Below are positions 33,058 through 41,592 of a stretch of 64,000 bases of DNA, in pieces. Within the stretch, counting starts at the first letter, position 1, and every line of letters starts with the position of its first letter. Position numbers and translations under genes: made by a program. Under the pieces are notes generated by a model that ran no database searches, had not been told where the DNA came from, and worked only from the letters and a program-made list of their open reading frames with translations. The DNA is from Mucilaginibacter sp. (GTDB lineage: Bacteria > Bacteroidota > Bacteroidia > Sphingobacteriales > Sphingobacteriaceae), in the NCBI RefSeq assembly GCF_028288205.1, contig NZ_JAQBOD010000031.1, positions 1 through 64,000 on the forward strand. Reading direction: 5' to 3'.

Positions 33058-34779
33058 TTATTCAAACCAGCCCATCACTAATTCCTTATCAGGCATAGTA
33101 ATTTCCAGCTTTAATTTTTTACGCATTCCGCCCAAATCATTAAACACCTTGTTGGGGTTTGCAGCTTTCAATTCCTCAACCGTATTAAAGCCCATTTTAT
33201 TTAGTACTTGTACCCATTCGGCGGGTACGCCTATATTTATAAAGTCATCGGCAGTAGCAACTTTAACTTTTTTCTCCGGCCGCATTTGCGGGAAGAACAG
33301 CACTTCCTGTATAGTGCTTTGGTTGGTTAATAGCATTACTAAACGGTCTATACCAATGCCCAAACCTGATGTTGGCGGCATCCCGTACTCCAACGCGCGT
33401 AAAAAATCATCATCCATCGCCATTGCTTCATCATCACCACGGCCGGCTAAAACTAACTGCTCCTCTAAACGCTCGCGCTGATCTATAGGGTCATTTAACT
33501 CAGAATAGGCATTGGCTATTTCCTTGCCATTTACAAACAGTTCAAAACGCTCAACCAGGCCATCCTTTGTGCGGTGCTTTTTGGCAAGCGGGGTCATCTC
33601 TATAGGGTAGTCGGTTATATAGGTTGGTTGTATCAGATTAGCTTCCACTTTCGCGCTAAATATCTCGTCTATTAACTTGCCTTTACCCATTGAAGCATCA
33701 ACCTCAATTTTCAGGTTGGCACAAGTTTCGCGTAAGCCTGCTTCATCCATTGCCGATACATCGATACCTGTGTATTTCAGAATAGAATCGTACATGGATA
33801 ATCGGGTATATGGCCCTGCAAAGTTTATTTCATTGGGGCCAACCTGTACTGCTGCAATACCGTGTACTGCACGGGTTACTTCCTCCAGGCAATTCTCTAC
33901 CATCTCCATCATCCATATATAATCTTTATAGGCTACATATATTTCCATAGCGGTAAACTCGGGGTTATGCGTGCGGTCCATGCCCTCGTTACGGAACATT
34001 TTACCAAATTCATAAACACCATCAAACCCGGCTACAATTAAGCGCTTTAAATAAAGTTCGTTAGCTATGCGCAAAAACAATGGCATATCCAGCGTATTAT
34101 GATGTGTAGCAAAAGGCCGCGCCGCCGCGCCACCATGTACAGGTTGCAGTATGGGTGTTTCTACCTCCAGCCATCCCTGTTTATTAAAGTAATTGCGCAT
34201 AGCGCTTATCACTTTAGAGCGTTTAATAAATATCTGTTTAAACTCCGGGTTAACTGTTAAATCTACATACCGCTGGCGGTAACGTGTTTCCGGATCGGTA
34301 AAGCCATCGTGAATGTTTCCTTCTTCATCACGTTTAACAACAGGTAGTGGTTTTAGTGATTTAGCCAGGATGGTTAATTCCTGTACGTGTACAGATATTT
34401 CGCCGGTTTGGGTTAAAAAAACGTAGCCTTTAACGCCTACGTAATCGCCAATATCTAATAGTTTTTTAAATACCGTATTATATAGGGTTTTGTCCTCATC
34501 AGGACAAATATCATCACGTTTTAAGTATATCTGTATACGGCCGGTACTATCCTGCAATTCGGCAAATGATGCGCTGCCCATTATGCGGCGGTTCATGATA
34601 CGGCCTGCAATAGTTACATTTTTATAAGTATCAGGATGTGCTTCAAAATTATCGGTAATATCTTGTGCCTGCGCGGTAACTTTAAACTCTTCGGCAGGAT
34701 AGGGGTTAATGCCTAAAGCACGTAATTGTTGTAAAGATTCGCGGCGTATAATTTCCTGTTCGGATAGTGCAATACTCAT
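33058..34779 (-). CDS. lysS: Lysyl-tRNA synthetase, class II, with C-terminal extension
   Basis: A 573-residue class II synthetase. The OB-fold anticodon domain ([23 protein letters not shown]) is followed by the catalytic core with motif 2 [20 protein letters not shown] and motif 3 [19 protein letters not shown]. About 70 residues follow the usual end near [11 protein letters not shown]. They contain a helix-hairpin-like segment ([21 protein letters not shown]) ending MGWFE. Long LysRS forms are known in Bacteroidota. The ATG at 34779 is preceded by TATTTTTG at 34808-34815 on the minus strand, a possible -7 box. Confidence 0.95.
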   Translation of the reverse strand: MSIALSEQEIIRRESLQQLRALGINPYPAEEFKVTAQAQDITDNFEAHPDTYKNVTIAGRIMNRRIMGSASFAELQDSTGRIQIYLKRDDICPDEDKTLYNTVFKKLLDIGDYVGVKGYVFLTQTGEISVHVQELTILAKSLKPLPVVKRDEEGNIHDGFTDPETRYRQRYVDLTVNPEFKQIFIKRSKVISAMRNYFNKQGWLEVETPILQPVHGGAAARPFATHHNTLDMPLFLRIANELYLKRLIVAGFDGVYEFGKMFRNEGMDRTHNPEFTAMEIYVAYKDYIWMMEMVENCLEEVTRAVHGIAAVQVGPNEINFAGPYTRLSMYDSILKYTGIDVSAMDEAGLRETCANLKIEVDASMGKGKLIDEIFSAKVEANLIQPTYITDYPIEMTPLAKKHRTKDGLVERFELFVNGKEIANAYSELNDPIDQRERLEEQLVLAGRGDDEAMAMDDDFLRALEYGMPPTSGLGIGIDRLVMLLTNQSTIQEVLFFPQMRPEKKVKVATADDFINIGVPAEWVQVLNKMGFNTVEELKAANPNKVFNDLGGMRKKLKLEITMPDKELVMGWFE

Positions 34780-34857
34780 GTTGTGTAACGATATTTTATT
34801 AAAGGTGCAAAAATAGGATTTTTTCCCGTTGTCTGTGACGACATAGCACTTATTGTT

Positions 34858-34888
34858 AGCTTTAACAACTTTTAAAGTTGTTAAAGCT
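34858..34888. promoter_or_regulatory. 31-bp perfect palindrome, probable operator of the SDR gene
   Basis: AGCTTTAACAACTTT (34858-34872) and AAAGTTGTTAAAGCT (34874-34888) are exact reverse complements around one central base. It lies in the divergent lysS-SDR gap, 23 bp before the SDR ATG. It has no T run, so an operator for a dimeric regulator is likelier than a terminator. Confidence 0.65.
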
Positions 34889-34911
34889 TTTAAGACATTA
34901 CATCAACTATT

Positions 34912-35649
34912 ATGAAAACAGTATTAATTACAGGAGCCAACAAAAGCATAGGTTTTGAAACCGCGCGACAATTGGCGAAAGCCGGTTATTATGTTTATTT
35001 AGGCAGCCGTGATATAGAAAATGGTGAACAGGCAGTAGCAAAACTTAAAGCTGAAGGGTTGGACAATATAGAAGCTATACAAATAGATATCAGCAACCCG
35101 GCATCTGTTAAGCAAGCGCGCGAAGAAATAGGGAAGAAGCTAAATTCATTAGATGTGCTTATTAATAACGCCGGCATAAGTGGTGGTTTCCCACAACCGC
35201 CAAGCAGTTTGGATACTACAACTATTAAGAAAGTATTCGATACCAACTTTTTCGGGACTATAGAAGTTACGCAGGTTTTTCTTGATCTGTTGAAAAAATC
35301 TGATAGCCCGCGGATTGTAAATGTAACCTCCGGTCTGGCTTCGTTAACCTTACATAGCGATCCATCATGGAAGTATTATAATTTTAAAGGTGGGGCATAC
35401 GGGCCTTCAAAAACTGCATTAAATGCTTATACTATCGCGTTAGCTTTTGAACTAAAGGATACCGCATTTAAAATAAATGTAGTTGACCCGGGCTTTACAG
35501 CAACCGACTTTAACCAACACCGCGGCACCGGCAATGTTAATGATGCAGCAGCTATAATTGTCAAATACGCAACTATTGGTGCCGATGGCCCAACCGGTAA
35601 ATACTTTAGTAATGATATGGATACGGTTGATAAGGAAAGTCCGTGGTAA
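34912..35649 (+). CDS. Short-chain dehydrogenase/reductase
   Basis: A 245-residue classical SDR oxidoreductase. The cofactor motif TGANKSIGFETA is a TGxxxGxG variant, with lysine and serine in the middle. NNAG is present in DVLINNAGISGG, and the active-site pair is Y...K in GGAYGPSKTALNAY, with the catalytic serine in VNVTSGLASL. An arginine (SRDIENG) after beta-2 favours NADP(H). The substrate is unknown. A 31-bp palindrome precedes it and a strong terminator follows, so it is a single-gene unit. Confidence 0.9.
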   Translation: MKTVLITGANKSIGFETARQLAKAGYYVYLGSRDIENGEQAVAKLKAEGLDNIEAIQIDISNPASVKQAREEIGKKLNSLDVLINNAGISGGFPQPPSSLDTTTIKKVFDTNFFGTIEVTQVFLDLLKKSDSPRIVNVTSGLASLTLHSDPSWKYYNFKGGAYGPSKTALNAYTIALAFELKDTAFKINVVDPGFTATDFNQHRGTGNVNDAAAIIVKYATIGADGPTGKYFSNDMDTVDKESPW

Positions 35650-35697
35650 TATTTGTTGTTAATAATGATCTTCCAACTAAAGTCATAAAAAACAAGC

Positions 35698-35730
35698 AAA
35701 AGCCTGTAAATTAATAGTTTACAGGCTTTT
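35698..35730 (+). terminator. Intrinsic terminator after the SDR gene
   Basis: AAAAGCCTGTAAA (35698-35710) pairs perfectly with TTTACAGGCTTTT (35718-35730) over a 7-nt loop. The arm ends in T4 with further T after AAC. It lies 48 bp past the SDR stop. Confidence 0.85.
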
Positions 35731-35904
35731 AACTTTTAGTCAAATCCCCATTTATCATTAGATAATTAGCGTTAATTAAAGACCCTGGTATAGTTAAGCT
35801 ACCCTCCACTTTATTGATCAAATTAAATAGGTTTATTCCTTACCGATTTATCAACATTAAAATCATAACCGAGCCGGCAGATCAAATAATTGCCGGTTTT
35901 TTTG
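35731..35904 (+). ncRNA. Candidate small RNA ending in an orphan terminator
   Basis: CCGGCA (35875-35880) pairs with TGCCGG (35892-35897), followed by seven T, a good intrinsic terminator. No coding frame ends near it and the SDR gene already has its own terminator upstream. A short transcript of up to about 170 nt in this gap would explain it. Read-through of the first terminator is the alternative. I recognise no RNA family. Confidence 0.3.
35875..35904 (+). terminator. Orphan intrinsic terminator before the polysaccharide locus
   Basis: A 6-bp G/C-rich stem (CCGGCA/TGCCGG) with an 11-nt loop and a T7 tail. It also separates the SDR region from the polysaccharide locus that begins downstream. 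Confidence 0.75.
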
Positions 35905-35952
35905 CCAACTTTCAGGAAATATTATTCGGGTTTGTGTTATAATAAAACTTTT

Positions 35953-35971
35953 TTTTACAGCTTTTGTAAAT
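35953..35971. promoter_or_regulatory. TTTTACA-N5-TGTAAA palindrome (site C)
   Basis: TTTTACAGCTTTTGTAAAT reads as TTTTACA, five bases, TGTAAA. It lies 84 bp upstream of the -33 element of the putative first promoter of the polysaccharide locus. Two more copies occur at 41424 and 41457, upstream of wza. Probable binding site of an unidentified dimeric regulator. Confidence 0.5.
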
Positions 35972-36036
35972 ATATATGCACAATAAACGTAAAGAATCAA
36001 CGGTGCATTACAAGTTAAGTGCAACTCGCATAATGT

Positions 36037-36069
36037 TTTGATATATTGTGTATCAAGATATTATATTTG
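36037..36069 (+). promoter_or_regulatory. Putative promoter of the polysaccharide locus
   Basis: TTTG (36037-36040), a 21-nt spacer and TATATTTG (36062-36069) fit the Bacteroidota -33/-7 pattern. TTTGATAT words occur at 36037, 36066 and 36100, and TATCAA/TTTGATA forms an inverted repeat over the -7 box. The transcript would carry a leader of about 305 nt. Confidence 0.55.
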
Positions 36070-36380
36070 ATATGTCAAAAGCAATATCATCAATTTGTTT
36101 TTGATATGATGAACAACGATAAATATCAGTACCACAAATGTTCATCTGTCAACAGTAAGAAAACACAACAATGTAACTGGGGGAGCGAAGCTACGTTCGG
36201 CCATTCCCTAATGACCGGCATCGTATTTTTATTTTAATAATTGCCCCCTCCCGACAAAAACAACCTGCTGCAAACTGTTAAAAATAAGGTTATTGGTTTA
36301 AGCCCTAACAACCGTCGGAGTTGAATATAAGGTACTCATTTTATGAAATTGAACCCGAAATCACAAAAACTAAAAAAAGT
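36070..36380 (+). other. Long untranslated leader before the first glycosyltransferase
   Basis: About 310 nt without a convincing gene; a 63-codon frame at 36046-36237 lacks protein-like character. Short hairpins are possible, for example CGAAGCTACGTTCG and GGCCATT...AATGACC around 36186-36225, followed by a T-rich stretch. Leaders like this are where UpxY-type antiterminators act in Bacteroides capsule loci. That role here is inference. Confidence 0.35.
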
Positions 36381-37259
36381 ATGGTAACAAAGAATGATGT
36401 GATAGTAAGTGTATGTTGTATCACATATAATCATAAACAATTTATAGCCCAATCAATTGAAGGCTTTTTAATGCAGAAAACAAATTTTCCGTTCGAAATT
36501 GTTATTGGCGATGATTGCTCTACCGATGGAGCGGCAGACGTGATAAAGGAGTATAAAGAAAAATATCCGGATAAGATAAAGTTGACTTCAGGAAATAAGA
36601 ATGTTGGCGCTCATGAGAATATGCGGAATATAGTTGAAGCTTGTGTAGGGAAATATATTGCGCTTTGCGATGGTGACGACTTCTGGACAGACCCATACAA
36701 ACTACAAAAACAAGTTGATTTTTTAGAACAAAACCCTGGGTATGTTATATGCTGCCACTATACACGGGTAATTGATACAGATTATAATACTTTGCATGTT
36801 GACCCCAACCCTGTACCATTGGTACACACCTATCACGATTTATTAACAGGCAAACAAACAGAAACAAAAACAGCTACAGTAGTATATCGTAATATTCCGG
36901 AGGTGAATCAGGTGTTTTATAAGCCGTGGTACTTTAATGTCTTTGCTGTAGATAAACTGTTGAAGATATTTGCGACATACAGTACCGGTCTTAAAATATA
37001 TGTGATGCCCGAAGTGATGAGCTGTTACCGGAATCATGTTGGCGGTATATGGAGCATGGTTAAAACTGATGCGCGGAAAGAGATGGTGATAAGTGATTTT
37101 AATCTTATCATCAGACATTTTAGCTACAAATGGCCCCAAAAAAGAAAATTATTATTACTCTACCTGAAAAGAGATATTTTATTTGAACTGCGCCGATTTA
37201 GGATACGCAAGGCTTATAATACACTTAAATACCTTTTTAACCCTCTGTCAGCATCTTAA
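36381..37259 (+). CDS. Family 2 glycosyltransferase
   Basis: A 292-residue GT-A fold glycosyltransferase. VSVCCITYNHKQFIAQSIEGFL is the nucleotide-binding start, FEIVIGDDCSTDG the family 2 motif, and YIALCDGDDFWTDPYKL carries the metal-binding DxD-like DGDD. It should transfer a sugar from an NDP donor at the cytoplasmic face. I prefer ATG 36381 because motif 1 follows 9 codons later; a TTG at 36321 would add 20 atypical residues. First structural gene of the polysaccharide locus. Confidence 0.88.
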   Translation: MVTKNDVIVSVCCITYNHKQFIAQSIEGFLMQKTNFPFEIVIGDDCSTDGAADVIKEYKEKYPDKIKLTSGNKNVGAHENMRNIVEACVGKYIALCDGDDFWTDPYKLQKQVDFLEQNPGYVICCHYTRVIDTDYNTLHVDPNPVPLVHTYHDLLTGKQTETKTATVVYRNIPEVNQVFYKPWYFNVFAVDKLLKIFATYSTGLKIYVMPEVMSCYRNHVGGIWSMVKTDARKEMVISDFNLIIRHFSYKWPQKRKLLLLYLKRDILFELRRFRIRKAYNTLKYLFNPLSAS

Positions 37260-37280
37260 TTTTCGTAAAGGCAATTTTGG

Positions 37281-37314
37281 GTGTACCAGGGTGTACCAAC
37301 GTGTGCATGGTACA
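37281..37314. repeat. GTGTACCA direct repeats with overlapping hairpin
   Basis: GTGTACCAGG and GTGTACCAAC are tandem at 37281-37300. The second copy's TGTACCA (37292-37298) pairs with TGGTACA (37308-37314) over a 9-nt loop. It lies in the 155-bp gap before the FemAB-like gene. Possible regulator site or RNA hairpin. Confidence 0.45.
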
Positions 37315-37414
37315 GTACAGTAATAACCAGAACTTGTTTACTTCCGGATGAACTAATTTTTATATCAAATTTAATTACTAAACGCGTTATTAAATACTAT
37401 TTAAACTAAACTTT

Positions 37415-38491
37415 ATGGGTTATCATAATTTTGCAATTAAAAACAGAAAAGAGTGGGATAGTTATGTAAGCAAGTCAGTTTTTCACGATATATTTCATTC
37501 ATGGATGTATCATTCTTTAAATGACGAGGGCGAGTCGCTATTATTCGTACATCAGGAAAATGATCTGTTTATTGCTTTGCCGGTTATAAAAAGGAAAATT
37601 GAAAAGTCTGCATATTGTGATATGACCTCAGTATATGGTTACTGTGGTCCAATATCAAATATGGATCTTGTCAATGTGTCAAAACGAACAATGGCCAATT
37701 TTAAAGCCGCGTTTATGAAATTTATGAAAGATGAGAATGCTGTTTGTATATTTTCAAGGCTTCATCCCTTTATTGGACAGCACCACCTATTGGAAAGCTT
37801 AGGTGGTGTGCAGGAAAATGGCACAACACTGTATATGGACCTTACTGTTTCTGTTGAAGATCAACAAAAAAAGTATGATAAAAGGCTTTTCAGGCAAATA
37901 AGAAAATTGCGGGAGCAAGGATATGTAATTAAAGAGGCCACTGATTTGAATGAGATTAAAGCTTTTATTGATATCTATCACAAAAATATGGATCGTTTAA
38001 ATGCCTCTTCACGCTATTACCTTAGTGAACAATACTTTACGGATATACTTGATCTGGAAGGGTATGATAATAAGCTGCTTCTTATCTATAACGGAACAGA
38101 GCTTATTTGCGGAGCCATTGTTCTGTCGTCTGGCAATATTATCAGAAATCATCTTTCAGCAACATCTCCCGACTATTTAAAAGAGTCGCCAAGTAAACTG
38201 CTAACAGATGAGATAAGCATGATTGGCAGAAGGCTGGGTAAGAAGATATTTCATCTCGGAGGTGGAGTAGGTGGTAAACAGGATTCACTCTTTACGTTCA
38301 AAAGATATTTTTCAGATTTACAGGTGAAAGACCGCATCTGGTGTTACATTAATGACCATGCAGCTTATAATAATATGGTTGCAAAAGCTGGAATTGAGAT
38401 AGACCCGGAATCCGCATATTTCCCTTTATATCGGCAACCAAAAAGAAATACACAGCCATACATTTCAAACATCGAAACAGTAGTCAATTAA
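37415..38491 (+). CDS. FemAB/GNAT-fold acyltransferase-like protein
   Basis: A 358-residue protein with the layout of FemAB-related double GNAT domains. An N-terminal half (IFHSWMYHSLNDEGESLLFVHQ, CDMTSVYGYCGPIS) is followed by a C-terminal Acetyltransf_6-like half (FRQIRKLREQGYVIKEATDLNEIKAF, YLKESPSKLLTDEISMIGRRLGKKIFHLGGG). Members transfer amino-acyl or acyl groups to sugars or peptides. In this locus it probably decorates an amino sugar of the polysaccharide. Donor and acceptor are unknown. It is followed at 23 bp by the PhyH gene. Confidence 0.75.
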   Translation: MGYHNFAIKNRKEWDSYVSKSVFHDIFHSWMYHSLNDEGESLLFVHQENDLFIALPVIKRKIEKSAYCDMTSVYGYCGPISNMDLVNVSKRTMANFKAAFMKFMKDENAVCIFSRLHPFIGQHHLLESLGGVQENGTTLYMDLTVSVEDQQKKYDKRLFRQIRKLREQGYVIKEATDLNEIKAFIDIYHKNMDRLNASSRYYLSEQYFTDILDLEGYDNKLLLIYNGTELICGAIVLSSGNIIRNHLSATSPDYLKESPSKLLTDEISMIGRRLGKKIFHLGGGVGGKQDSLFTFKRYFSDLQVKDRIWCYINDHAAYNNMVAKAGIEIDPESAYFPLYRQPKRNTQPYISNIETVVN

Positions 38492-38514
38492 CCACGCTAA
38501 TAAAATTCAGTAAC

Positions 38515-39318
38515 ATGGAAAATAAATTTAACTATTCGGAGGCTGACCTGGCCACTTTTGAGCAGGTTATTAGCGATCATGGCTGGATCATTTATGAAGA
38601 TGCTGTTGATGCTGATTTTTTGAAGGAAATAACCGATTCGTTGGCGAAACTTTATGAAGTAAGGCGCAAAATTCAAATAAATAACGGAATAGCTGCCAAT
38701 ATGGATGGGACTCTTCATCACCTGGTTGAAAAGGATACATTTACCTTGAAGTTTCTTAAACAAAGGTATTGTGCAGATCAGATCAGGCATTTTTTAAAGG
38801 GTAACTATATTTTAAATTCGCTGGGCGCAGTAATAAACGTAAAAAATACAGGCAGATATGTTCAAAATGTACACCGCGATATCAGGAGCTTTACAGGCGA
38901 TTTTAAGTTAATGATTCAACTCATGATTATTCTTGACGATTTTACACTTGATAACGGTGCTACTCATTTTTTGTCGGGCTCACATACGCAAGAAGAAAAG
39001 CCGGATGATGATTTCTTTTACAACAATGCAGATCGTGCTGTAGTTAAAAAAGGCAGTATTATAGCCTTTGATGCGAATTTATGGCATGCAGCAGGCAAGA
39101 ACAATACGGAAAGTCCAAGACGAGCTTTAACCATGGCCTTTACCCGGCCGTTTTTTAAACCACAACTTGATTATCCAAGGGCCCTGGGCTATGCTTTTGG
39201 TGAGGGGTTGGATGAGAATTTGAGGCAAGTTTTAGGTTATAATGCCAGGATACCTGAAAATCTGAATGAATATTATCAGCCGATTGAAAAAAGGATGTAC
39301 CTGCCCGGGCAAGGTTAA
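38515..39318 (+). CDS. Phytanoyl-CoA dioxygenase (PhyH) family Fe(II)/2-oxoglutarate enzyme
   Basis: A 267-residue double-stranded beta-helix dioxygenase. Iron ligands are H120 and D122 in VHRDIRSF and H191 in LWHAAGKN; an arginine near 202 (PRRALTM) likely holds 2-oxoglutarate. SGSHTQEE is the usual turn after strand 4. It should hydroxylate a small substrate. Its position between the FemAB-like gene and glmS suggests modification of a sugar or acyl precursor, which is inference. Confidence 0.85.
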   Translation: MENKFNYSEADLATFEQVISDHGWIIYEDAVDADFLKEITDSLAKLYEVRRKIQINNGIAANMDGTLHHLVEKDTFTLKFLKQRYCADQIRHFLKGNYILNSLGAVINVKNTGRYVQNVHRDIRSFTGDFKLMIQLMIILDDFTLDNGATHFLSGSHTQEEKPDDDFFYNNADRAVVKKGSIIAFDANLWHAAGKNNTESPRRALTMAFTRPFFKPQLDYPRALGYAFGEGLDENLRQVLGYNARIPENLNEYYQPIEKRMYLPGQG

Positions 39319-39502
39319 TTCAAAGTAAACTCATCCACATCAGTTATGAGAGCAGCAGCGTTTTTACAAGCCTAATTAAAACTGCTCCTTATTCAAGTAA
39401 ATTTTAACAGTAGCAATCGCTTGGTTTTAAAAATCAAATGGTAATCTTTTTTATCATGCTAAATGATTTTAGGTTTTTTAATTAATTATTGAATCAGATT
39501 TT

Positions 39503-41341
39503 ATGTGTGGAATTGTAGGTTATATTGGTTATCGCGATGCATGGCCAATAGTAATTAAGGGACTGAACCGGCTGGAATACAGAGGCTATGACAGCGCCGG
39601 TATTGCAATTATAAACAATTTCGGTTTTAACGTTTATAAAAAAGCCGGAAAGGTTACAGCACTTGAACACTTCGCCGAGGGTAAAGACAAAAGTGGTAAA
39701 ATAGCAATAGGACATACCCGATGGGCAACGCATGGCCAACCATCCGACTATAATTCGCATCCGCATTCTTCGAACGACAAACGTCTGCACATTATTCACA
39801 ATGGCATAGTTGAGAATTATGCCACAATAAAAGAAGATCTTTTAAGTCGTGGGCATCAGTTTGATAGTGATACCGATACAGAGGTATTGATTCATTTAAT
39901 AGAAGAGATACAAAACATTGCGCAAACCGACCTCGTCGAGGCCGTTAGGCTTGCGCTAAACGAAGTTATAGGTGCTTACGCCATTGTGATTTTAGACCGG
40001 GAAAACCCCAACCAGTTAATTGCAGCACGAAAGGGCAGCCCACTGGTTATAGGTGTTGGCGTAGGCGAATACTTCATAGCCTCGGATGCAACACCTATTG
40101 TAGAGTATGTTAAAAAAGTTATTTATTTAAAAGATAATGAAATAGCATTAATAACAAGAAGCCGGCTTTTAATAAAACACCTCGATAACGTGGTGCAAAC
40201 ACCTTTAATACAAGAGCTTGAACTAAAGCTGGAGGAGCTTGAAAAAGGTGGTTTTGAGCACTTTATGCTAAAGGAAATATTTGAGCAACCCCGCTCTTTA
40301 ACAGATTGCATGCGAGGCCGGCTCTATCCCAAAGAAGGAAAAGTTGAATTGGGTGGAATTAAACAATATGCCGAAAAGTTAAAAAACATAGATCGGATCA
40401 TTATTGTTGCCTGTGGCACTTCGTGGCATGCAGGTTTAGCGGGGGAGTATTTAATTGAAGAATTTGCACAGGTTCCGGTTGAAGTTGAATACGCTTCTGA
40501 GTTTAGATACCGTCATCCGATTATTAATAAAGGCGATCTGATTATTGCCATTTCGCAATCGGGCGAAACAGCCGACACCATGGCTGCTATTGAAATCGCA
40601 AAAGAAAAGGGAGCAACAATTTTTGGTATTTGCAATGTTGTAGGTGCATCAATTCCGAGGATCACTCATGCCGGAGTGTATACACATGTGGGGCCAGAGA
40701 TCGGTGTAGCATCAACAAAAGCCTTTACCGCACAAGTAACGGTCTTAACCCTTATTGCTTTTTATATTGCTCAGCAAAAAGGGATTCTCAAGCCAACAGA
40801 ATTAACTGGTCTTTTAACTGAGTTGAATAATATTCCGGATAAAATACAAAGGGTTTTGGCAAAAAACGAGCTGATAAAGGATATTGCTTTTCAGATCAAA
40901 GATGCCAAAAACTGCCTATTCTTAGGGCGGGGAAGCGGATTCCCGGTAGCGCTCGAGGGCGCGTTAAAATTAAAGGAGATTTCTTATATCCATGCAGAGG
41001 GCTATCCCGCTGCCGAAATGAAACACGGCCCCATTGCACTAATTGATGAAGAAATGCCGGTTGTTTTTATTGCAACTAAAAATTCGTCGTACGAAAAAGT
41101 AGTCAGTAATATCCAGGAGGTTAAAGCCCGTAAAGGAAAAATAATCGCTATCGTTACCGAAGGCGATACACAGCTGAAAGAAATGGCCGACTATTATATT
41201 GAGATACCTGATACCGATGAGGCCTTTTTGCCATTGATAGCCACGGTACCATTACAATTGCTGGCATATCATATAGCTGTAATGCGGGGTTGTAATGTTG
41301 ATCAGCCACGTAACCTGGCCAAATCGGTTACGGTTGAATAA
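39503..41341 (+). CDS. glmS: Glutamine-fructose-6-phosphate aminotransferase (isomerizing)
   Basis: A 612-residue enzyme that makes glucosamine-6-phosphate, the entry to UDP-GlcNAc. The N-terminal Ntn glutaminase begins at C2 after Met removal (MCGIVGYIGYRDA), with GHTRWATHGQPSDYNSHPH. Two SIS domains follow (ACGTSWHAGLAGEYLIEE, ISQSGETADTMAAIEIAKEKG), and the C-terminal NLAKSVTVE carries the isomerase lysine. A glmS copy inside the polysaccharide locus suggests dedicated supply of amino sugar precursor; whether another copy exists elsewhere cannot be seen. Confidence 0.95.
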   Translation: MCGIVGYIGYRDAWPIVIKGLNRLEYRGYDSAGIAIINNFGFNVYKKAGKVTALEHFAEGKDKSGKIAIGHTRWATHGQPSDYNSHPHSSNDKRLHIIHNGIVENYATIKEDLLSRGHQFDSDTDTEVLIHLIEEIQNIAQTDLVEAVRLALNEVIGAYAIVILDRENPNQLIAARKGSPLVIGVGVGEYFIASDATPIVEYVKKVIYLKDNEIALITRSRLLIKHLDNVVQTPLIQELELKLEELEKGGFEHFMLKEIFEQPRSLTDCMRGRLYPKEGKVELGGIKQYAEKLKNIDRIIIVACGTSWHAGLAGEYLIEEFAQVPVEVEYASEFRYRHPIINKGDLIIAISQSGETADTMAAIEIAKEKGATIFGICNVVGASIPRITHAGVYTHVGPEIGVASTKAFTAQVTVLTLIAFYIAQQKGILKPTELTGLLTELNNIPDKIQRVLAKNELIKDIAFQIKDAKNCLFLGRGSGFPVALEGALKLKEISYIHAEGYPAAEMKHGPIALIDEEMPVVFIATKNSSYEKVVSNIQEVKARKGKIIAIVTEGDTQLKEMADYYIEIPDTDEAFLPLIATVPLQLLAYHIAVMRGCNVDQPRNLAKSVTVE

Positions 41342-41423
41342 GTATTCGCCTGCTTTTCTGGTTGTTTCTTCTGCCTGTTTCGTTATTGTTTTTGCAATCA
41401 AAAGTTTTATTATGCACATTGTT

Positions 41424-41475
41424 TTTTACAGTATTTGTAAAATCCCCGATTTCCTGTTTTACATTAAGTGTAAAT
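41424..41475. promoter_or_regulatory. Paired TTTTACA-N5-TGTAAA palindromes (sites A and B)
   Basis: Site A (41424-41442) is TTTTACAGTATTTGTAAAA, with perfect 7-bp arms. Site B (41457-41475) is TTTTACATTAAGTGTAAAT, with 6 of 7 matching. Centres are 33 bp apart, about three helical turns, so proteins would sit on one face. They lie 40-90 bp upstream of the putative wza -33 element, a position suited to activation. Confidence 0.55.
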
Positions 41476-41515
41476 AAATTCCCCCTTTTTACATTTTAAT
41501 TCCAATCTACACAAA

Positions 41516-41549
41516 TTGTATTTTATTGATAATCAAACATATACATTTG
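41516..41549 (+). promoter_or_regulatory. Putative promoter of wza
   Basis: TTG (41516-41518) and TACATTTG (41542-41549) resemble -33 and -7 elements with a 23-nt spacer, slightly long. The start site would be near 41556, giving a leader of about 37 nt to the ATG at 41593. This argues against an earlier ATG at 41554. Confidence 0.5.
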
Positions 41550-41592
41550 ACATATGAATATGTTTAGTCACTCATCTTTTATCCTTAAACCA

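Noticed and set aside
36046..36237. 63-codon frame in the leader of the polysaccharide locus
   Set aside because: Low-complexity composition, no family features, and it overlaps the putative -7 box.
41295..41477. 60-codon frame after glmS
   Set aside because: It overlaps the glmS end out of frame and runs into regulatory palindromes.
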